From DATMER01 sp031390755 (GTDB lineage: Bacteria > Acidobacteriota > Thermoanaerobaculia > Multivoradales > UBA5704), in assembly GCA_031390755.1 (NCBI GenBank), contig JANMTS010000105.1, positions 62,001 to 126,000 of the forward strand: a DNA stretch of 64,000 nucleotides, read 5' to 3'. Below the pieces are notes generated by a model. It was not told the origin of the DNA and did not search any database. It saw only the letters and a list, made by a program, of their open reading frames with translations. Of the stretch, positions 59,016 to 64,000 are shown piece by piece (the first letter of the stretch is position 1; each line of letters opens with the position of its first letter). The translations under genes were made by a program, and so were the position numbers.

Positions 59016-59290
59016 GCCGCGGCCTTCTTCATGACGGCGGTGATCTTCTTCTCGATCACCGGGCGCATGAGACTGGCGGGCGGACCGAGCTGGGCGCGGC
59101 CGACCAATTGACCGGACTCCAGCGCGATCGTCGCCTTGGCTCCGGGACCGGACAGGTGCATCACGTCCCCCTCCCAGCGCCACTTGAGCATTCCACCCGG
59201 GAACTCTTCCTTGAGACAGGCGTCGAGCCGCGTCCTCAGCTCCTCGATGGACGTCGCCGCAGCCGGCACCTCGATGGTCAGGTCGCTCAT
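59012..59290 (-). CDS. Polyhydroxyalkanoate-region (PHA_gran_rgn-like) protein
   Basis: A 92-residue protein with the pattern TIEVPAAATSIEELRTRLDA, WRWEGDVMHLSGPGAKATIAL and PPASLMRPVIEKKITAVMKK, characteristic of small polyhydroxyalkanoate-system proteins. Other PHA genes are not seen, so the assignment rests on the sequence pattern. TAGCGT lies 7 bp before the ATG and there is no Shine-Dalgarno (leaderless). It overlaps the next gene by 4 bp if that gene starts at CTG. Confidence 0.72.
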   Translation of the reverse strand: MSDLTIEVPAAATSIEELRTRLDACLKEEFPGGMLKWRWEGDVMHLSGPGAKATIALESGQLVGRAQLGPPASLMRPVIEKKITAVMKKAAA

Positions 59291-59297
59291 GCGGCGA

Positions 59298-59303
59298 ACG
59301 CTA
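59298..59303 (-). promoter_or_regulatory. TAGCGT box, leaderless start at 59290
   Basis: TAGCGT on the minus strand is 7 bp from the ATG with no Shine-Dalgarno. It is divergent from the M48 gene's TACCCT box at 59337-59342. Confidence 0.45.
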
Positions 59304-59336
59304 CCACAGACCGGCCCCGCCTCCGCCCATTGCTGG

Positions 59337-59394
59337 TACCCTACAGGAGTGGATGCCGGGGAGGGCGCTCAGCCTCCCCGGGAGTAGTCCCGGG
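59337..59394 (+). promoter_or_regulatory. Possible promoter and two alternative hairpins ahead of M48 gene
   Basis: TACCCT (59337-59342) would start a leader of about 108 nt. Within it a 9-bp stem (59356-59364 with 59373-59381) and a 7-bp stem (59377-59383 with 59388-59394, loop GTAG) share bases 59377-59381 and cannot form together. This is an attenuator-like shape; no T tract follows. Confidence 0.4.
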
Positions 59395-59456
59395 AGTATT
59401 GATGGACGGTGCGGTGTTGCCACCCTTGGCAAGCATCACGCCCCGGAGAGCCAACG

Positions 59457-61196
59457 ATGAAACAGTCGATCCGTCGTCCCGCCGCCGCGGCCCTGGCCGC
59501 CCTGATCGCCCTTCCCTTCCTGCCCGCTCCTGCCGCCGCCCAGACGGTGGCCAACGCCGACCTCTTCCTCAAGAGCCTCCAGGTCGCCCGGCAGGTGTCC
59601 GAGCAGTACGGCGATTACGACGACCCCTCCGAGCAGGCGCGGGTCAACCGGATCGGCTACGAGCTGGCCCAGCAGAGCGACTACCTCAAGGTGCCGTTCA
59701 CGTTCAGCCTGGTCGACATGCCGGTGCCGAACGCCTTCGCGCTCCCGGGCGGCCAGATCTTCGTCACCCGCGGCATGCTCGACCTCGGCCTGGACGACGA
59801 CATGCTGGCCGCCGTGCTCGGCCACGAGATCGGCCACGTCACCCTCGACCACTTCCGCCGCATGCAGCGCAAGCAGACCCTGCTCACCGTCCTGGGCAAC
59901 CTGCTCGTCGTGGGCATGGTCGTCCAGGAGTCGAACCGGGACCACTCCGGCTACGAGGCGCCCTACGATCCTCGGGTCGGCTACGACCAGGGCGGCGACC
60001 GCATCCAGGGTGCGGCGGCCGCGAGCGCGGTGATCGGCGAGCTGCTCCTGCGCAGCTACAGCCGCGACCACGAGGACGAGGCGGACGAGGAGGGTCAGCG
60101 CCTCTCCGCGCTGGCCGGCTACGATCCGGACGGCGCCCGCCGGGTGTGGGAAAAGATGAACGCCATGGCGCCGCAACTCAAGGAGTACGGCTACATGCAG
60201 ACCCATCCGTTCGCCGACGAGCGCATGCGGGCGGCCGAGGCGCGGAGCGCGACCTGGAAGATCGAGTCGCGCAAGAACGCGGACGACTTCCGCCTGCGCA
60301 CCCAGGGCACGCTGATGACCTGGATGAAGCAGGCCAAGCCGGCTCCAGAGGAGGCGTCGTTCGTCAAGAGCGTCTCCCTCGCCGCCTGGCCGGCGGGCGG
60401 GGTGGCCGTGGGGCTGCGGTTGGAAAAGCTTCACTCCGAGCGCGACGAGGAGCTGTCCAAGCCGCTCCTCTCCCGGGACTACGGCTCCGTCCTGCGCACC
60501 TATCGCGAGCAGCTGGCGACCGTCCGGTCTCTCGACTCGAAGAGCGAAGCCATCCCCGGCCTGGAGACGGAGGTCCGGGATCTGGAGATGAAGAGCCGGG
60601 AGCTGTATCCCAAGGCTCTCGACGTCCTCGACCGCGGCGTGTACGAAACGTCCTTCCTGATCGCCTTCGTGAGCAATTTCCCCGACTCGCCGCGCGTGCC
60701 CGAAGTGGCGCTCGCCCTGGGCGACGCCTACAGCCGCCTGGGCAACCCCACGGAAGCGGTGAGCCGATATCTGGAATCCTGGGACGCGGCCCCGGAGAGC
60801 CCGGAAGGGAAGCGGGCCAGCGCAGGCCTGCGGATGCTGGCCAACAGCATGGACCAGCTCGCCGCCTTGCAGCAGCTCGTCGCCCAGGATCGGGACCCCG
60901 AATTGAAGAAGATGGCCGGCGACCGGCTCAACGTGGCCGCGAAGAGCTACGCCGATCTCTCGAACGGCGCCGAGTATCTGCGCCGGTTCCCCGAAGGGGA
61001 TCACGTGGTGGATGTGCTGAGCCGGCTCAACGTCCTGGCCGACAATCTCTATACGGAGATGGTGCTCTACCGGGGCATGGGAGATTCGGTGAAGGCCATG
61101 GAGCGGATCAACAAGATCCTGACCCACGCGCCTCTCTCGCCCGCGGCGGAGCGTTTGCGCGACCAGGTGGTGTTCAGCGAAGCCAAGGCAGGGTAG
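59457..61196 (+). CDS. M48 metalloprotease with helical repeats (BepA-like)
   Basis: A 579-residue periplasmic protein with a signal peptide (residues 4-27). The M48 zinc site HEIGHVTLDHF is at about 123-133, the third ligand in RDHEDEADEEGQ, and the DMPVPNAFALPGGQIFVTRG loop is typical. The C-terminal part (about 300-570) contains TPR-like helices, as in BepA/YfgC, which degrades or assists LptD and BamA-related outer-membrane assembly. It is followed by a convergent sulfatase-like gene. The start at 59457 is preferred over a later, weaker ATG. Confidence 0.9.
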   Translation: MKQSIRRPAAAALAALIALPFLPAPAAAQTVANADLFLKSLQVARQVSEQYGDYDDPSEQARVNRIGYELAQQSDYLKVPFTFSLVDMPVPNAFALPGGQIFVTRGMLDLGLDDDMLAAVLGHEIGHVTLDHFRRMQRKQTLLTVLGNLLVVGMVVQESNRDHSGYEAPYDPRVGYDQGGDRIQGAAAASAVIGELLLRSYSRDHEDEADEEGQRLSALAGYDPDGARRVWEKMNAMAPQLKEYGYMQTHPFADERMRAAEARSATWKIESRKNADDFRLRTQGTLMTWMKQAKPAPEEASFVKSVSLAAWPAGGVAVGLRLEKLHSERDEELSKPLLSRDYGSVLRTYREQLATVRSLDSKSEAIPGLETEVRDLEMKSRELYPKALDVLDRGVYETSFLIAFVSNFPDSPRVPEVALALGDAYSRLGNPTEAVSRYLESWDAAPESPEGKRASAGLRMLANSMDQLAALQQLVAQDRDPELKKMAGDRLNVAAKSYADLSNGAEYLRRFPEGDHVVDVLSRLNVLADNLYTEMVLYRGMGDSVKAMERINKILTHAPLSPAAERLRDQVVFSEAKAG

Positions 61197-61224
61197 GTAC
61201 TCGGCGAAATCGAGAAGCCTCGCG

Positions 61225-63312
61225 TCAGCCGCCCATCAGCCGGCGCGCCTCCCGGGCCTCCGGAGACCCCGGCGCCCGGCTCAGGATCTGCTCGAAGTAG
61301 CGCCGCGCCCCCTCCCGGTCCCCTTTCTTCTGGAGCACGCGGCCGGCGGCCAGGAGCGGCGGTAGCTCGCCGGGGCCGATCCTGCCGGCTTCGAGGTAGC
61401 GCTCCAGGGCGAGGTCGAGCCTGCCCTGATTTTCTAACTGCTGCCCCCAGACGAGCCAGGCGGGCAGCCACGCCGGAGTCAGCTCCACCGCCTGCCGGAA
61501 GTGCCGGTCGGAGGCCTCGGCGTCTCCAGCCTTCGCGTCGGCCTCGCCCAATCTAACCAGGATCGAAGCGCTCTCGGTGCCGGCCTGGACCGCCTGGTTG
61601 AGAATCCTGCGCACCTCGGCGGGGCGGCCGGCCTTCTGCTCGAGATCGGCCAGCCCCCACCAGGCGGCGGCGAAGCGCGGGTTCAGATCGAGGGTCAGCC
61701 CGTACTCCTTGCGGGCTTCGCTCAGGCGGCCCAGCTGGACGTAGGCTCCGGCGAGGTTCTCGTGCAGAAAATCGAGCTTGGGGTTCTCTCCCGCGGCCTT
61801 GCGATAGGTGGCGATCGCGGCCTCGCCGTCGCCGGACGCGATCTGCGCCGTGGCGAGCGCCGTGAGGAACGGGATGTTGCCCGGGCTGCGGCGCACCAGC
61901 TCGGTCAGCCGGGTCACGGCGGTCCGGGCCTCGCCCCGCTGGGTGAGGAGCTTGGCGTCCATGAATTCGGCGAGCAGGGGCACGCCGTCCTTGGGATCGA
62001 GCGTCCCCTTGCCGCTCGTGCCGGAGCCCGATGCATAGCCGAGGCTCTGGAGCGACCGCGCCAGCTCGGGATCGGCGGCCTCGGCCTTGCGCGGCTTGAA
62101 CGAGCCCTGGACCGTCTGGAGGGCCCCCTTGAGACGCCGGGCCTCGTCGCGGCGGTCGTTCACGAGGTTGCGCGTCTCCCCGGGGTCCGCTCCCAGGTCG
62201 TAGAGCTCGGGCCGCGGCGCGACGATGAGCTTCCAGCGGCCGTCGAAAGCCGATTCCAGGGGGCTCCAGCCGTAGGCGGTCAGGGGGAAACGGGACTCCA
62301 GGTAGATCGTGCCCGCGGGCTTTCCGCCAATCCCGGGAAGCGGTTCGCCGAACGGGTTGGCCGGTCCGCCGCCGGCCAGGCGCAAGAGCGTCGAGGCCAG
62401 GCGGATGGACGGCGCCGGCTCCGCGGCAACTTTTCCTTTCGGAACGCCGGGGCCGGCGACGATCAGCGGGACGTGCATCGTGGAGTGGTAGACGAACACC
62501 CCGTGGGTCCGCTCGCCGTGCTCGCCGAGCGACTCGCCATGGTCGCCGACGGCCGCGATCAGATGGCGCTCGGCACCGCCGGGCAGCCCGGCCAGCAGGC
62601 GGCCGATCTCGCGGTCCATGAAGGTGACCTCGCCGGCATAGAGCTGCGCGGCCGAGGAGCGGGGGTCGACGTCCGGCGGCGAGTAGGGCGCGTGGGGATC
62701 GTAGTAATGGACCCACAGGAAGAACGGCTTGCCCGCGGGCCGCTTCGCCAGCCAGGCCAGCGCCGCGTCGGTCATCTGCCGGGCGTTGCGCTCGGGGTAG
62801 CCATACTCGCCGATCTGCTCGGCCGGAGCCTTGTCGTCGTAGACCTGAAACCCGCGGTCCAGGCCGAAGCGCCGGTCGAGCACCCGAGACGCCACGAACG
62901 CCGCCGTCGAATACCCGCGGGCCGCGAACGCCGCCGGCAACGTCGGCACGTCCTTCGGCAGCACGGCCGTGCCGTTGTCGTGGATGCCATGCTCGGGAGG
63001 CACCAGGCCGGTGAGCAGGGAGACGTGGGCCGGCAGGGTCAGCGGCACCGGGCTGATCGCGCCCGTCCACCGGGTTCCCCGAGCCGCGAGCGCGTCGAGG
63101 CTCGGCGTGCGCACCCCCTTGGCGCCGTAGGAACCGAGAGCGTCGGCCCGCGTCGTGTCGAGCGTGAGCAGCACGACGCTCGGCGACCCGGCCGGAGCCG
63201 CCGCCGTCGCGGCCACCGGTTTCGGAGCCGGCCGGACGAGCGCTACGGCGAAGACCGCCGCGACCAGAAGGGCAGCCAGGGCCAGCAGACGGCGGGAGGT
63301 GGTCCGAGTCAT
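61225..63312 (-). CDS. Sulfatase-fold protein with TPR tail, Thr nucleophile position
   Basis: A 695-residue protein with an N-terminal membrane segment or signal (LLALAALLVAAVFAVALV). The alkaline-phosphatase-superfamily core (about 45-400) shows metal ligands in VVLLTLDTTRADALGS, WVHYYDPHAPYSPP and AAVGDHGESLGEHGE. The usual sulfatase C/S-x-P-x-R is replaced by PLTLPAHVSLLTG, so a Thr is the likely nucleophile and sulfatase activity is improbable; phosphotransferase or phosphodiesterase roles are possible. About five TPR units follow (for example AAIATYRKAAGENPKLDFLH). Leaderless. Confidence 0.88.
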   Translation of the reverse strand: MTRTTSRRLLALAALLVAAVFAVALVRPAPKPVAATAAAPAGSPSVVLLTLDTTRADALGSYGAKGVRTPSLDALAARGTRWTGAISPVPLTLPAHVSLLTGLVPPEHGIHDNGTAVLPKDVPTLPAAFAARGYSTAAFVASRVLDRRFGLDRGFQVYDDKAPAEQIGEYGYPERNARQMTDAALAWLAKRPAGKPFFLWVHYYDPHAPYSPPDVDPRSSAAQLYAGEVTFMDREIGRLLAGLPGGAERHLIAAVGDHGESLGEHGERTHGVFVYHSTMHVPLIVAGPGVPKGKVAAEPAPSIRLASTLLRLAGGGPANPFGEPLPGIGGKPAGTIYLESRFPLTAYGWSPLESAFDGRWKLIVAPRPELYDLGADPGETRNLVNDRRDEARRLKGALQTVQGSFKPRKAEAADPELARSLQSLGYASGSGTSGKGTLDPKDGVPLLAEFMDAKLLTQRGEARTAVTRLTELVRRSPGNIPFLTALATAQIASGDGEAAIATYRKAAGENPKLDFLHENLAGAYVQLGRLSEARKEYGLTLDLNPRFAAAWWGLADLEQKAGRPAEVRRILNQAVQAGTESASILVRLGEADAKAGDAEASDRHFRQAVELTPAWLPAWLVWGQQLENQGRLDLALERYLEAGRIGPGELPPLLAAGRVLQKKGDREGARRYFEQILSRAPGSPEAREARRLMGG

Positions 63313-63318
63313 AAGGGA

Positions 63319-63324
63319 AGCATA
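63319..63324 (-). promoter_or_regulatory. TATGCT box, leaderless start at 63312
   Basis: TATGCT on the minus strand is exactly 6 bp from the ATG with no Shine-Dalgarno. No -35 consensus is present. Confidence 0.5.
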
Positions 63325-63388
63325 GCCCAGGTTCTTGCCGGCACCCGGGAGTGAGTGATACCCTCTTACTCACCCAAAAGATCTCCCA

Positions 63389-63682
63389 ATGTCGCGTTTT
63401 CAAGCCCAGACCGACAGCGTCCTCGATCGCGAGCTGACCGCGCTTCGCGAGCGGCTCAGCTTGCGCGAGAACCAGAAGGTCGCCGCGGTCGAACGGTTGA
63501 CCCGGAGACAGGAGGCCGGAGTCTTGAGCCGGATCGATCTGGAGCCCGCCGAGGTCGAGCGGCTCTTCGAGATCCTCGACCGGGAGTTCTCGCCGACTCC
63601 GGCCCTGCGCCGCGCCCTGGCGAGCCTGGCCGACCCGAAGCGCAAGCCTCCCCGGTTGTCCTGGAAAGAGACCGCGGCCTGA
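63389..63682 (+). CDS. Small antitoxin-like protein
   Basis: A 97-residue charged protein. The C-terminal LEPAEVERLFEILDREFSPTPALRRALA resembles (from memory) the tail of DUF1778/TacA-type antitoxins (given here in part: VERLFEILDREFSPTPALRR). The N-terminal half (TALRERLSLRENQKVAAVERL) is helical and does not match the usual ribbon-helix-helix, so the call is tentative. No toxin gene is recognisable downstream; a terminal-inverted-repeat element lies 50 bp after the stop. There is no clear Shine-Dalgarno. Confidence 0.5.
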   Translation: MSRFQAQTDSVLDRELTALRERLSLRENQKVAAVERLTRRQEAGVLSRIDLEPAEVERLFEILDREFSPTPALRRALASLADPKRKPPRLSWKETAA

Positions 63683-63731
63683 TCCCGCTACGGCACACCG
63701 AGAAGGATCTGAAGCCGCTGGTCGGCAACTG

Positions 63732-63809
63732 AGAGGGTGTTTGGAAAGTCCCTTTCCTCAGGCTCCCCCAGTCTGCAGGCCTCGGAACCAGCCTTTCCAA
63801 ACAGCCTCT
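63732..63809. repeat. 78-bp terminal-inverted-repeat element
   Basis: The ends are 17-bp inverted repeats with one mismatch: AGAGGGTGTTTGGAAAG (63732-63748) and CTTTCCAAACAGCCTCT (63793-63809). The 44-bp centre contains no frame. The ends resemble those of IS5-type insertion sequences from memory, but no transposase is present. It may be a MITE-like remnant or a hairpin terminator. Confidence 0.6.
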
Positions 63810-63938
63810 GAGGTCCGGCTCCTCCGACACCCCTTCGCCTTTCCCGGGTCGCCGCGGCACGCGTTCCGGGAACATTCATCCTTCGATCCTTGACTATCGG
63901 TGCTACCATTCCAGGAACGTTGTTGGAGATCCTTTCTC

Positions 63939-64000
63939 ATGCTTTGGAGGTTGCCGGCCCCGCCGGATCTGCCGCTTTCGGACGGCCAGAGGGCTCTGTG
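63939..64000 (+). CDS. Start of a gene running off the window
   Basis: ATG 63939 opens a frame that stays open to the window end (MLWRLPAPPDLPLSDG). A TTGGAG Shine-Dalgarno is 7 bp upstream. Too little is visible to identify the product. Confidence 0.4.
   Translation, partial: MLWRLPAPPDLPLSDGQRAL

Noticed and set aside
59436..61127. Long minus-strand open frame opposite the M48 gene
   Set aside because: It is a mirror of the protease's codon bias; no motif is visible.
63732..63809. Complete insertion sequence
   Set aside because: The interior is 44 bp and encodes nothing; it is listed only as a short inverted-repeat element.

Overview
The window is GC-rich, roughly two-thirds G+C by eye, with dense short-spaced genes on both strands. 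The organism looks like a diderm (Gram-negative) bacterium: it has a TonB-dependent receptor, outer-membrane barrel proteins, an M48/BepA-type periplasmic protease and lipoproteins. It also has a sortase with a dedicated substrate, an archaeal/eukaryotic-type aspartate-semialdehyde dehydrogenase, matrixin-like secreted proteases, and EttA. Together these suggest an Acidobacteriota-like lineage. That assignment is inference; no rRNA or tRNA gene was seen to confirm it.

Layout. 1-7.8 kb: the end of a hybrid kinase, a TPM/zinc-ribbon membrane pair, a CBM9-like protein, a lipoprotein and a TonB receptor. 7.8-9.4 kb: a block of hairpin repeats, then a class D-like sortase with its LPSTA substrate. 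9.5-19 kb: EttA, a secreted protein/metalloprotease pair, an orphan GspE/PilB ATPase beside a VapBC-type module, an SrkA-like kinase and an unknown membrane protein. 19-29.4 kb: a LACTB-like hydrolase, cysteine synthase with an IsdG-like monooxygenase, a DUF4442-like protein, an AbrB/RelE-like toxin-antitoxin pair, a UbiD decarboxylase, a penicillin-acylase family Ntn hydrolase, an ECF sigma operon and an acetoacetate decarboxylase-like protein. 29.4-30.0 kb: a phased palindrome array. 30-32.9 kb: a 36-residue membrane microprotein, an S41-like protein lacking its serine, and a SpoIIAA-like protein. 33-39 kb: a near-complete succinylase-pathway diaminopimelate/lysine operon (dapE-asd-lysC-dapB-dapA-dapD). 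39-44.5 kb: a DUF6880 protein, small proteins and a WD40-KAP NTPase fusion. 44.9-45.4 kb: a second phased palindrome array. 45.5-64 kb: a large barrel protein, a kinase/regulator/EAL signalling set, an HDAC-fold fusion with a GPAT-like acyltransferase and SpoIIE phosphatase, a FadI thiolase cluster, an M48-TPR protease, a sulfatase-fold TPR protein and a small antitoxin-like gene.

Three patterns cut across the genes. (1) At least ten first-in-unit genes lack a Shine-Dalgarno and have TAnnnT exactly 6-8 nt before the start codon, the signature of leaderless transcription. (2) Several dispersed non-coding elements recur: a CCCTCTCCC palindrome (five copies), an ACAAG-loop hairpin (three copies, with covarying stems), a block of nested hairpins and a short terminal-inverted-repeat element. 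(3) Two arrays 15 kb apart are built from 21-bp units, each centred on a 10-bp palindrome. Both end in the same GGGGAAAG hairpin, and in both the hairpin lies between the array and a divergently transcribed small gene. The best candidates for undescribed biology are these arrays, the Gram-negative sortase pair and the WD40-KAP fusion.
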